A DNA stretch of 64,000 nt, taken from contig QEOQ01000460.1 of the NCBI GenBank assembly GCA_010279815.1, positions 1,016,423 through 1,080,422 on the forward strand, given 5' to 3'. Positions 13,767 to 24,221 of this stretch are shown here, in pieces. Both the position numbers and the translations under genes were made by a program. Numbering within the stretch: position 1 is the stretch's first letter; each line of letters opens with the position of its first letter. The DNA comes from Brachionus plicatilis (lineage: Eukaryota > Rotifera > Eurotatoria > Ploima > Brachionidae). Under the pieces are notes generated by a model. The model was not told the DNA's origin. It was given only the letters and a program-made list of their open reading frames with translations, and did no database searches.

Positions 13767-14315
13767 TTAAGTCTTTAGTTGTTCCAATTTTATTAAAAAA
13801 TCTAAAATCAATTTTACAGATGCTTTGTTTACTTGAAAATTTTCATTATCCGAATATTGAGTTAAAATGACTTTTTTCAAATAATAAATCAAGTATTTGA
13901 CAAAATTAGGTGAAGTTTTTTTATTTCTTTTGAATTTTTCAAATTTTCTGAAAATTGACCGAAGCAAAACTAATAAATTAATTGAATCGTGCCTTATTGA
14001 CTGATCAAATTTATGTGATTTATTGATAATGTTACTAATTATAAACTCAAATAACTTGTTAATTTGATTTTTGTCCATATTAAAAGAATAAAATAAATTG
14101 TTTTTATCAATTTCATCTCTGTTCAAAATTGAATCAATTGCTTCTTTTGAATTTTCCAAAACAGAACCATCTTTTTTTACATTTTTTATAACATTTTTAT
14201 ACTCAAAATCAACACTTTCATATAAATTATAATTCATTAAATCATGGTCAATCATATAGGAATTTTTTGCTAAAAACAAACCACTCATGAGTTGGATTAT
14301 ACATAAAAATTTCAT
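13767..14315 (-). CDS. Putative small secreted protein, unknown family
   Basis: Single-exon frame of 182 residues starting at an ATG, with a hydrophobic N-terminus (MKFLCIIQLMSGLFLA) that looks like a cleavable signal peptide. The mature part is Lys/Asn/Ile/Phe-rich, has no cysteine, and appears mostly helical (for example FRKFEKFKRNKKTSPNF followed by LIYYLKKVIL). It lies about 100 bases upstream of the VPS33B start on the same strand. No family was recognised. Long frames are rare by chance at this base composition, and the signal peptide supports a real gene, but codon content is not strongly gene-like. Confidence 0.5.
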   Translation of the reverse strand: MKFLCIIQLMSGLFLAKNSYMIDHDLMNYNLYESVDFEYKNVIKNVKKDGSVLENSKEAIDSILNRDEIDKNNLFYSFNMDKNQINKLFEFIISNIINKSHKFDQSIRHDSINLLVLLRSIFRKFEKFKRNKKTSPNFVKYLIYYLKKVILTQYSDNENFQVNKASVKLILDFLIKLEQLKT

Positions 14316-14975
14316 TTTCTTAAATTATGCTTTTAAAATTAAATTTAAAAACAAATTTTAAATTAAATTTAATTTATTTATTGTGTGATTTCAAAAGAAA
14401 TCTTAGAAAAATTATTAAATGACAATAATCTAATTAAAATTAATTTAAAACTGATTCTAAAAAAATAAATTGATGGATATACTCAATAAATTGATAGAAA
14501 ATAGATTCAAAATATATTTAAAGATGGAATAATTTTTGTTTGGTTCATTTTTTGGTTGATATTAGTGCATAAAAACAATAATAATATTTTGTTTATAAGA
14601 TTTAATTATCGACGGGTTTAAGTAAAAATGTGACTAGAACTTTTGGAGAATTTATTTCGAAGAACTGCAAAAAATTTTCTGCTAGAAATATGCGTCATAA
14701 ACTAAATTACTTTACTATTTACTTAATAAAAATAAAATATTTAAAAAAAATAAAAACAGACTGAATCGAATTTTATTTTGTTGATATGGCAATAGAAAAT
14801 CAGCTATTCTTAAATTTAAGCCTTGCAAAATAGCGAGAGTAATTATGTCACTTTTCAGATTTAGAAATTTCTAAAGGTTTTTATATTAAGATGACTTTTT
14901 TTCAATCATTTTTGTTATTTTTTATATTTTTAAAAGAAAAATTTGAATTAAGAAATCGATTTCAATTAGCCGAAT

Positions 14976-15365
14976 ATGTCTAAGCAAGAACGGGTCAAAA
15001 GTGCCCAACCAAATATGGAAGTGTGGGAATTTGAGAATCATTGGAGTAGAGATATGTCTGATTGTTGTACTGATTGTGGCACATGTTGTTTTGCATTATT
15101 TTGTCCAATGTGCTTTGTAATTTTTATATCTGCATTTTTTTCAATATTTTAAAATTTTGATTTAAAGTTGGGACAGCTTTTTATGAGAACAAATGAATGT
15201 TGTTGCATGTGGTGCATACCCGGTGGTCTAATGAGCTTGAGGTCCAAATTAAGAACTGGCTTCAGAATTCGCGGTAGTTTGTGTCATGATTTTATGGCCA
15301 CTTCATGCTGTCCAATTTGTGCTGCTCTTCAGATAAAACATGAACTGGACAAACAAGAACTTTGA
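14976..15365 (+). CDS. PLAC8-domain (cornifelin-like) cysteine-rich protein 1
   Basis: Two exons, 14976-15116 and 15168-15365, encode 112 residues. PLAC8 proteins are small membrane-associated cysteine-rich proteins, including plant cadmium-resistance and FW2.2-type proteins and animal cornifelin. The domain begins at W17 (WEFENHWSRDMSDCC). It contains CCTDCGTCCFALFCPMC, the central ECCCMWCIPGG, then LRSKLRTGFRIRGSLCHDF and the C-terminal CCPICAALQIKHEL, in the family's usual order. The ATG at 14976 is followed by an in-frame exon with no nearer start, and the 51-base intron splits the CPMCF motif. AATAAA hexamers at 15459 and 15471 are likely poly(A) signals. A paralogue follows on the same strand. 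Function in invertebrates is not defined by the sequence. Confidence 0.9.
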
Positions 15366-15510
15366 TTTTTTAATATATTTTTTTCCATTCATTAAATGAA
15401 ATTTTGTTAATAACTTAATTGATAACTTTCCATTGATACAATACAAATTTCCAATTTAAATAAATTTTTTAATAAAATTTTTTTTTCTAAAGTAATTTGC
15501 TATTTCCTAG

Positions 15511-15650
15511 GTTGAGCTCATATAGCCGAATGGTTTGTGAGGATCGAAGGTTCGAACCACGCTTAGGTAGAAAAAATCTTAAAAATATCCTTGCAGTACG
15601 AGACGCATGTTTAAAACCCTTTCATTAAAAAAAGGGGTACCGAATTTTTT
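15511..15650 (+). repeat. tRNA-derived SINE, copy 1
   Basis: Contains an A-box-like TAGCCGAATGG (about 15523-15533) and a perfect B-box-like GGTTCGAACC (about 15549-15558), the split RNA polymerase III promoter of tRNA genes, but no foldable complete tRNA. The 3' part (CCCTTTCATTAAAAAAAGG) and the head (AGCTCATATAGCCGAATGGTTT) both recur in the copy at 62.2-62.4 kb in the opposite orientation. A shared tRNA-like head plus shared unrelated tail identifies a SINE family. It sits between the two PLAC8 genes. Confidence 0.6.
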
Positions 15651-15951
15651 GCATTTTTTATAATTATCTCCTAGGTGATTTTTTAAACTAAAAATGTAAT
15701 AATATATTAAGATTTGAAAAAAAAATTAATTAAATTTTTTAAAATAATGGACTGTTTCTAATTTAATTGTTGTCGTGATTTCATGATTAACCTTAAATTA
15801 AGAAGCATGTTACTTTTTTTAATCTTTAAAATTTCTGAGCATCTCAGGCGGTTTAACGACAATGAACATTTTTCAATCAATTGTGTTGGATGATCGGAAA
15901 ATTTCAGTGTTTTTTTTTCTCAAATTATTACGAAAAACTATAAGCTTAGTC

Positions 15952-16394
15952 ATGAAAAATCATTCTGGACAAATTGTTGTAACAGATTCCGAAAATGGTA
16001 AATAAGTCAATTTATTTTAATTAATTAAAATAATTTTTAATTTTAAGTTTGGAATTATGAGAATCAATGGGCTCAAGGCTTGTGCGACTGCTGCTCTAAC
16101 ACAAAAATTTGCTGTATTGCTTATTTTTGTCTACCTTGCTTTACCTGTTCAATTTTTAAAAGAACTGATGAATTTTTTTGTACGCCATTTTTTTTACCTG
16201 CATCAATTATTTCTTTACGCTCAAAGTTGAGAACTGCTTTTCGAATAAAAGGTAAATGAAGATTTTTTCAAAATTTATATCCTAATTAAAAACTTTGCAA
16301 AGGCTCAATCTGTGGAGATTCTTTGACAACAATTTTTTGTCCAATGTGTACGGCTATTCAACTTTATAATGAATTAGAGAGCCAAGGACTTTAA
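15952..16394 (+). CDS. PLAC8-domain (cornifelin-like) cysteine-rich protein 2
   Basis: Tandem paralogue of the gene at 14976-15365. Exons 15952-15997, 16048-16251 and 16303-16394 give a 113-residue protein (start MKNHSGQIVV). The PLAC8 domain runs from WNYENQWAQGLCDCCSN through ICCIAYFCLPCF, FCTPFFLPASIISLRSKLRT, FRIKGSICGDS and FCPMCTAIQLYNELE. Compared with copy 1, the central CCCMWC motif is reduced (EFFCTPFF) and the last CC is FC, so metal-binding or palmitoylation capacity may differ. It has one intron more than copy 1, located before GSICG. A likely poly(A) signal AATAAA is at 16461-16466. Confidence 0.87.
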
Positions 16395-16498
16395 TTAAAT
16401 TTTATTAAACATTTACGAACATTTACCAGAATTTATTGTGAAAATTAAAAAAAAACTCTAAATAAAATTAATTTTGTAAAAAAATTATTTTGAATATT

Positions 16499-16711
16499 TT
16501 ACGAAAACCATTGTATACAAAAGCACAAATTATTGATGCACATTAGGCAAACTGTACATGCCCAGATGCCCTCCATTGCTTCTCTCCAACCTTCTCCTTT
16601 TTGTATAGCTTGAGGTGCATCGTCCTGGTCAAAAATATAGACTGTCTTATCTCCAAGCTCAAGAGCAGTCATTTTTTCATTACTTTCCAATTCGTTTTGA
16701 TGTTTATTCAT
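16499..16711 (-). CDS. Small acidic protein with cysteine-rich hydrophobic tail
   Basis: Single-exon frame of 70 residues with an ATG start. The N-terminal 45 residues are polar and acidic (ELESNEKMTALELGD, DQDDAPQAI). The C-terminal 24 residues form a hydrophobic cysteine-rich segment (WACTVCLMCINNLCFCIQ) resembling a membrane-anchored or palmitoylated tail. Codon use is richer in G+C than the surroundings, unlike the chance frames nearby. It is convergent with PLAC8 copy 2, with only about 105 bases between stop codons. I do not recognise the family; the layout resembles short Cys-rich tail-anchored proteins. Confidence 0.55.
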   Translation of the reverse strand: MNKHQNELESNEKMTALELGDKTVYIFDQDDAPQAIQKGEGWREAMEGIWACTVCLMCINNLCFCIQWFS

Positions 16712-17244
16712 TTTGCCTATTATATCTAAAAATTGTAGAGTTTGACTTTAAATTTTTTAAAAGCTAAAAGAAATAAAATGAATGAGTTTTCACGGTTTGT
16801 GATAATTAAAAGTATGCATCACGTAAAATTTTGTCCCAAAATTTACTGATAAAAAAAATTTTTTAAAGCATAATTTTCATGATATTTTTCTGATTGTCAA
16901 CTCATCTATGCGAAGGAAAATACTTGTACAACATTTCAAAAGAAATGGTATGATATTCTAAATTAAATTTTTTTTTAAATAACAAAACATCGATTCTATG
17001 AATAACAATCCATTAGTTGAATAAATTTAGGAAAAAAAAATGATTTTAATTTGTAAATTTTATTTGCATCTAAGTAAATTATTAAAATAAATTTTGATTT
17101 CAATTACATCATTTGAATATATTTAATTTAATAAGAAAATTGTATACAATATATAGTTATAGAATAATGTTAAAATAAAATTAAAATTTTGATTCAAATG
17201 AACAGCATTGCTTTGCTGTCTCAAATCTAGCATCATATTGTTGA

Positions 17245-20119
17245 TTAATGTTTTATGTCCAATATAAACATTTTTTGTCGATGCATCTTTGGTTTAAACA
17301 AAAAGTGAAAAATATTTCGATGCCTTGTAAAAAATTTACTTGATAAAATAGTTCGCTTTTTGTCTAAATTCGAAATTCTCTGATTTTTTAAGGTTGTTTT
17401 CGAAAACTTTTCGATATTTTTCAGTCTGAAACTTGAATTGGAAGCACCCAGTTCGTTCTCAACCTTGAATTCAATCAAGCTACTTGTATTTATCTTCTAT
17501 TATGAAAAAAGTTCAATTAATTTTAATTCAAATAATTTTAATTTTACATAAATTTCAATCGATGCAAAAAAAATTTGATTATCTTGCTTCGAATCATTTG
17601 AAAGGTGGTAAAAATCGATCGAAGTGTTTTTCAAGTATCCGTCAATAATCCATTTAAATTTAGGCATGGGGTTTCCGATAAATTTTGCTGATAACTTAAT
17701 AATTTCCTTTCTTCCTGCATTTTTAAAGATTGATTTATCCAACTCAAAATGAATAATTGAAGGAGAAACTAAAAAAAATTTGTTATTCATTTCGATTAAT
17801 ATAATTTGAAGATAATACTTACATAAAATTCTCAAACTAAAAGTTCTACTTATCGAAGGATTAACGCCGTTATCGGCAATACACTCATATTCCTTGATTG
17901 AGTGTCTTGATGCATTTTTTATGATGAGAAATTTTTCTGCTAAAAAATAAGGAAATTTATTAATTATTCACGGATTTAGTTTAAAAATTCACCGTAATTA
18001 AAAAAGTTATAAAACTTACAAAATGAATTAAAAAAATTTGGAATTTTCGATTGCTTAAGCTTTTAAAATTCGCTTAAAAAAATCTCAACTTTCAAGTTAA
18101 GAATAAGAGTCGTACGTATGAAAAATTAAGTTTGATAACATTTTAATTTTGTGGCTTAATTTTGTCCTGAAAAATTAAAAAATCAACCATTTAAAGAAAA
18201 GTGTGTTTTTCAAACTAAAAATAAAAATGTGTCTGTTTTGAAAATTAAAAAAACTTATAATTCTGATCTTGAAATTTAAAACTCAATCAATAATTTGGAT
18301 TTTAAAGGATGATATAAATTAAATTTCAAATCACCATTTTTTGATTTTAATAGATTTCAAAATTTTTTTTTCTATAATTTTGTTCAAAAATCATAGCTTA
18401 GACATTACAAAAATTATATTAAATCTCAGTTAATTTTATTTAATTTCAGGCCTAATTTTAAATTTGTTTAAAATTCTTAATCCATATAAATTAATAACGC
18501 AATTTATTTCAGAAAATGCCTACAGGGTGATGCCATTATTTAAACATAATATTGGTAAATTTTGGAAAATTTTAGAAAAATGCGTTAATAATCCTATGAG
18601 TAAACAATTCAATATAAGTGAACAATTCAACAGCATTTACATTATAAAAGTTTTGTTCCTAAAATAAAGTTTGATTTAATTAATTAAAAACTGACTAATA
18701 TATTTTTTCTGAAAAAATCATCTTTTGACGGAAAATTAAACGCATAAAATGCGCAAATTCTAATTTTGATAATATCAAAAACTTTCTAAGTGTAACAGTT
18801 CAACCAAATTCTACGAAAATTAATTGAATTCTTTTATTTTTTATTTTTTTATTAATATTATAGTTAGGGATGGACCCCGGGCAGTTTGCAATTGTAATTT
18901 ACCTCCCTTTTAGTCCCGTTAATAGTTTTGATAAAAAAAAGTGAACAAAATTTTGAAACTGTTACAAAACAAACAAATAAAATTTTTTTTTTTTTGAATC
19001 ACTTGAGAAATAAAATTTAGAATAGAGCATAATGAATTTAAAATGAATAAAATATTTTTTTATAAGAGTTCAATGTTGCTTTGAATTCTTTTATTCAAAA
19101 AAAAAATTGGTAAACTTTAGGTTAATCGCTAAAACAATGTCAGAGCAAAAGTATAAAAATTTAAATTTTTAAACATTGACCGTCCATTTAATTACAAATT
19201 ATTTGATATTATTTTTTTTTCAGAAAAAAGCTATTTAAATTTGTTGAGTAATTTAAGACGCAATTTTTTTTCGAAAAGTTGAAAAAAATGTATCAAAATT
19301 AAATTAATAATTTTTTGCTCAATTTAAGCAGATTTCTCTGCTTTAAAAAAACTTTGTATTTTATTTTATTCAAATTCCTTGCCTGCATTTTTAGGATTAA
19401 CAAAATTTGGTATAATCTTAGTGCCAATTTATTAGATTTTTTTGACCTAGTAAAATTTATTAAAACTTAACTTTATTATCTTAATTATTCTTCTGAGCAT
19501 TTTTAAAAGTAAATCAAATGGATTAATACCAATAATTTTAAAAATAAAAAATTACATGTGATGTAGTATTCATTTTTGGCAAACCATTTAATAGTAGGAT
19601 CTGGTTTTCCATACGCATCACAAACTAATTCAACGTCGCTTCCTTCCACAACCTCTATGTCCATCGATGAATCAGCCTCATTTTTTATATATGGTGGGAC
19701 TAAATAATTTTTCAAATTTAAAATATTTCTCTAATTTATCGTTTATTACCCAATATAGTTAAATTGATATAATTGGAATGCATTGTGTCTTTTTGGCACA
19801 CATACACACCCTCATCACTCAATTCCAATTTATCTATTATTAAATAAACCCAACAACCAAATGCAATACTTGATTCAGTTTTTTCGCATTCTGTCTCGAT
19901 CCTAAATGCCTGACGATTTGCCATTACAATTTCGCCAACACTAATTAGTTGGTTATGATCAGATCTCATCCAAATAAATTTGTGTCCCTTTTCAACAAAA
20001 CATGGCAACTTTACTTTGTGGTCAAGTTTTGCGGCTAAACTTGTTTTAAAATTCTTTTCATTTCGATCACATGAAATAATGCCAAAAATAATAATTAATA
20101 TTAATTTTTTGTTCATCAT
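17245..20119 (-). CDS. Secreted immunoglobulin-superfamily protein, lachesin/IgLON-like
   Basis: Neural-type cell-adhesion protein of the lachesin/DIP/IgLON class. Exons 19750-20119, 19556-19699, 17823-17939, 17548-17768 and 17245-17496 join in phase to 367 residues. A signal peptide (MNKKLILIIIFGIISC) starts at the tandem ATGs at 20119/20116. Ig1 has VKLPCFV...FIWMR...LSDEGVYVCQ. Ig2 has VEGSDVELVCDAYGKPDPTIKW and IKEYECIADNGVNPSISR, a sequence typical of the second domain of this class. Ig3 has LSAKFIGNPMPKFKWIIDG and FKVENELGASNSSF, but lacks the usual first cysteine (AKF where CxA is expected) and the second (FKV). The C-terminus is basic and has no GPI signal or membrane helix, unlike most relatives. 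One intron (17940-19555) is 1.6 kb; a small exon could be missing there. Confidence 0.82.
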
Positions 20120-20140
20120 ATTGACTTTTAATTTAAGCAC

Positions 20141-21336
20141 CCATTTCTAAAAGTTAATTTAAACAATAAAAAAAAAAACTTAAAATGAAACAAAAAGTAG
20201 TAGAGATCAATAAAATTTGAGAAAAATAATCCATATCGATTTTTCCTGTGAGAAAATAAGAAATTTAAACACAAATCCGGTTAAATTTAAATATATTTAA
20301 TTAAATATTCATTTGATTTAATGGGCAGAAAATATAAATTGATTTTAATAAGTTCAAAGTAAACCGTGAAATTTTAAGCTAGAAACAAAAATTAAAAAAG
20401 CTAACAATTCGATTTATTTATTTGTAGATAATTTTTTTTTTAATAAATTAAAAATTTTCTTTAGTTATTATAACAAATGATTCATTTGTATTTTTTTTTG
20501 TTCGAGAAATAAAACAAATGAATTCCCGTTACACAGCCTCTCACTATTTAGATTGATTGCGTGCTGATTTTTCCTAGTCTTGATTTAAATTTGACTTGAT
20601 TTTTTTATTCATCTTTTATCTTTGAAATAATGAATTCTAATTAACACTACTGGGCTGAATTTAATTTAGTGAAATTTATAAATTCCGCTCAATATTCCTA
20701 AATCTTATCCGTATTCTATGGACAAATTCATCCGAGGCCAATTATTGACTTATTGAGCATTTCGAGCACTATTCAAACAGAAAAAAAATCAATTTTTGTT
20801 AATTCAATCACTTCATTGTGCATCAAAGTAATTAGACTATTTGTATAAGTCAAGTACTAATTCAAAAATATCATTAACTTGATTAAATTTTTTAAAATCA
20901 TTTTCAAAATTAAATGATTTTTCTTGCAATGGACTTGAAAAACTTAGACTGCAAATGACAATTCATTTAATCATTTTATTTAGGTACTTTGTGGTCAATA
21001 AAAGAAATAGAAAAAATGCTTTTATTTAAATAATAGAGTCTGATTAATTTAAATATGTAAGTCTAAAAATTCATTAATATTCGAAAATTTTTAATCCTGT
21101 CTGAAATAAAAAACCGACGGAATAAATAAACCATATGATAGCCAATTTGCTTTAAAATTAGTTATCAAATTAGCGCAGTCGGTACCGGATTAAAATGACG
21201 TTTAATTAATTCACCAAGTCTGTATTTAATAAACTATTTAAAATAAATTTATTCTAATACTTTTAATAATAAAAAAAAATTTGAAAAAAACTCTTCAAAT
21301 CATCTAAGCTTTGATTGATAAGATTGAAAAAAAAAG
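20141..21336. other. Intergenic, no gene seen
   Basis: About 1.2 kb of AT-rich spacer. The tttatt at 21248-21253 reads AATAAA on the minus strand and is a candidate poly(A) signal for the EF-hand gene. No other structure was recognised. Confidence 0.4.
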
Positions 21337-22548
21337 TTACAAAGCAGCTTTGAGTTCTTCAAAGCTTAGAACACCATCATTATTAGAATCTAATGATTCG
21401 AAATAAGCTCTTAGATCAGTTTCGGTGATCAATTTTTCAGTCCCACCATTGAGGTCATTTGCTGCATTCTGCGCTTGACTCATGGACAGTAAATTGGATG
21501 CATCGGCTGTTGTGATTTGTCCCAAACCAGTGCTAGATCTGGTATAGTTGGTTGAAACTCCTAAGTTATTCAAATAAGATCTGTACTCGGTCAAACCAGC
21601 TTTTTCCAAGTCCACCAATCTTAGTGATTCTACATCACCCTCCAAATCTGGTAGGCCAACTTGAGCATGGCTATTTGAGTTCAATACTTCTTCTGGGGCT
21701 CCTAATTTTGAAGCAGCTTGTCTAAAATCATCTTGCCTTAATAATTCAGAACCAAATCTTCTTGAATATTCTTGTGGATCAGCTTGTTGAGTTCCAAGAT
21801 TTTTGAATTCTCGTCGAACTTCAACTTCTGGTGCTTCCCACTGAATTACAACATTTTTTGGATTTGGCAAAACGCATTCTTGTTCAGCTCGTTGATAAAC
21901 CACTCGTCTTTTTTGAGACTTAAGTGGCAGCCATTTTTCCAAGAAAACATTTTGTGGTTTTGGAGGAATTGGGGGTAGTCTCTCGACGACCACTTTTCTG
22001 GCTGGTGGAGGAATTACTTTACCAGGAATAAGAACAACTTTTTCTGGCACTGGCTCTGGGACTCTTGGTGGTTGTTCTCTAAGGATCAAAGGAGCAGGAG
22101 TAGTTGGTCTCGGAGGAGCTTGACGAACAATTAGAGGTGGAGCTGGAGCAATTTGTCTGTTGGGCAATTGCTTGACAACAATATCACCTGGTTTTGGGGC
22201 TTTTGGTGGTTCCAAAAATCTGACAGACAAGTCTTGTTGGTATCTAATTTTCTCACTTGGTTTTTTTCTGATCACTTCTGGGTTAGGATCACTGTTCAAT
22301 TTATATTGATCTAAGGAAACTGGTGGTAAAAACGTGCAATTTCGTTCGGTAGATACACGAACAGGAGCAGGAGGAGAAACAATTTGACGAGTGAATTGTC
22401 TTTCGGGTAGTGTGGCTTCGCTAACAGTCTGATAGGCTACAGGCTCATCAGCTAGATTGGCTTTTCTCAAAGCACTGTCCACCACCACATCCAAATCTCT
22501 GTAGCCACTCAAGCTATTCAGACTTTCTTTACCAGTTCTTGACACCAT
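21337..22548 (-). CDS. Proline-rich protein with one C-terminal EF-hand
   Basis: Uninterrupted frame of 403 residues from the ATG at 22548 (MVSRTGKESL). Residues about 70-220 are Pro/Val/Arg-rich with a loose repeat of PP-x-P and V-V/I-x-R/E units (APPLIVRQAPPRP, APLILREQPPRVP, VIPPPARKVVVERLPPIP). These lead into EKWLPLKSQKRRVVYQRA and VVIQWEAPEVEVRREFKNLG. The C-terminus holds a helix-loop-helix whose loop DSNNDGVLSFEE (387-398) matches the canonical 12-residue EF-hand with all ligand positions filled; no paired second hand is visible. The V/P-rich block recalls articulin/alveolin-type cytoskeletal proteins, but that is only a resemblance. The gene is much richer in G+C than its surroundings and intronless, suggesting high expression. 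Calcium binding is well supported; the role is unknown. Confidence 0.8.
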   Translation of the reverse strand: MVSRTGKESLNSLSGYRDLDVVVDSALRKANLADEPVAYQTVSEATLPERQFTRQIVSPPAPVRVSTERNCTFLPPVSLDQYKLNSDPNPEVIRKKPSEKIRYQQDLSVRFLEPPKAPKPGDIVVKQLPNRQIAPAPPLIVRQAPPRPTTPAPLILREQPPRVPEPVPEKVVLIPGKVIPPPARKVVVERLPPIPPKPQNVFLEKWLPLKSQKRRVVYQRAEQECVLPNPKNVVIQWEAPEVEVRREFKNLGTQQADPQEYSRRFGSELLRQDDFRQAASKLGAPEEVLNSNSHAQVGLPDLEGDVESLRLVDLEKAGLTEYRSYLNNLGVSTNYTRSSTGLGQITTADASNLLSMSQAQNAANDLNGGTEKLITETDLRAYFESLDSNNDGVLSFEELKAAL

Positions 22549-22600
22549 TTTATGTTCAAACAAATTTTTTATATTTTGCCAATAAATGATTTTTATTAAG

Positions 22601-22610
22601 TTTATATATA
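22601..22610 (-). promoter_or_regulatory. Candidate TATA box of the EF-hand gene
   Basis: On the minus strand this reads TATATATAAA, about 53-62 bases upstream of the ATG at 22548. A start site some 30 bases downstream would give a short 5' leader. The placement is plausible, but AT-rich DNA makes chance matches common. Confidence 0.35.
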
Positions 22611-22619
22611 CTACAGGTT

Positions 22620-24221
22620 CTTAATGAGAATTCAAAAGAATACATGTTTAACTAATTCGAAAACGTCTTCAATTTAACTTAAAATTTTTTCTTTACTTTA
22701 GGTATTTTAATATAAATTTATTTTAATTTTACATTTAATTTTTTTGTTTAGGAATTTTTTTTATAGTATTCAAGCAGTTTTGATCAGCTTCGAAATATTG
22801 GAATAAAATTATCTTCGATTTTTTTTTTGATTCAATTTTAATTAAAATAACCTATTCTCATGGCTTTGGGAAAAAAAATTTAAAAATGCTTTTTTTTATT
22901 TGAATAAATCACAAATTGATGAACATTTTTTATCTTTGAACACTTTTATTTTAGGAAAATATCTCGTCTGTAATTTTAAATGAAAATTAACTAAGCAAAA
23001 TAAAATTTCAAAGAGATATTGAATATTTAATTTTGTTCTAAATTGATTGGAATCCTGAACATATCTCTTTTAAGTGCATGAGATTTTTTGCATCACGCAT
23101 GACTAGAAAAAAAATATGCTTTTATTTAAAGCTAGAAAGCGATAGATATAATCAAACAAACTAAGTTTATCATGATTTGAATATTTGAATTTCTGCTCCG
23201 AAAAACAGTTGGGCTTTTTATGAAAAAAATGTTATAAAACAAAATTATAAAAATATATAAAAATAAAAATTACAGTTATAAAAATAAAAGTTATAAAAAT
23301 ATACCTGTGCCAGTCTTCTATCTCTCCTCTCAATGATAAAGAAAATTTTGTGAAATAAATTTTTTAACTAGCAACAAAGACTCAATTGCAACTACTTGTG
23401 TAAAATGATAATGAGAACGCAAACGAATCAAAAAATTTACAAAAAAAAATAATTATTTAAATCACTAAATTAGCTTCTAATTAATTATGTCCGTGCATAA
23501 AATAAATATAATAAATTTTTTAAAATAAATTTATTTGAATAAAACTTTTTATTTAAAGTTTGTCAAGTAAAACATTACTGATTCGATAAGAGACTTCATA
23601 AGAGAGACTTTTTTTAATTTAGATACTTCGTACTAATCAATTTCTAATTTAAAACACTAAGCAAATATTATAATTGGTAATTTACTAATTTAAATTAAAT
23701 TAAATTTTTTTATTAAAGACTTTTTATTAAATCTTAGGGGTTCCTAAAGTGTATATAAGAAACAATGCGCTTTTAGTCCCATAGATTAAAATTTTTAAAA
23801 TAGACGATTTTTTTAATAAAAAAAATTAAATAATAATTTATTTTTTTTTTTCAAAAATTTTGCGGATAGCCTTGCACAACAGAGGTAAATGATAAGAGAA
23901 ACTAAAATAAATTAGTTAGCATTGAAAAACAATTAAAAATGCTAAAATAAAAAAAAATAAAGAACTAATTTTTTGAACACGATTTCAATTAAAAATCAAA
24001 TTAATTTTAAAGAAATCAAATTTTATTAGACTAAATTATTAAATTAATTGAAATTATTAGTAAAATACTAGATTGAATAAATGAATATTAAAAAAAAGAC
24101 TAATCTCTTTCGAGTTTTAATCATAATTAAATTAACTACTGTAATCAAATAATAAAGAGGTAATTTTAATTAATTGTTTTCTCCAAGACCGGTTTTTGCT
24201 AAATGTCATCAAAGTGAATTT
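22620..24221. other. Intergenic, no gene seen
   Basis: About 1.6 kb of AT-rich spacer. At 23236-23305 there is a degenerate direct repeat of the unit GTTATAAAAATA/AAAATAAAA. A minus-strand donor-like site at about 23304 follows a short open stretch, but no partner exon could be identified. Confidence 0.4.

Noticed and set aside
15523..15558. Possible tRNA gene
   Set aside because: A- and B-box motifs are present, but the spacing is too short and no acceptor stem or anticodon arm can be drawn; better explained as a SINE head.
18464..18667. 67-codon plus-strand frame
   Set aside because: Low-complexity N/F/I/K composition, inside the long intron of the Ig-domain gene, no splice partners or motif.
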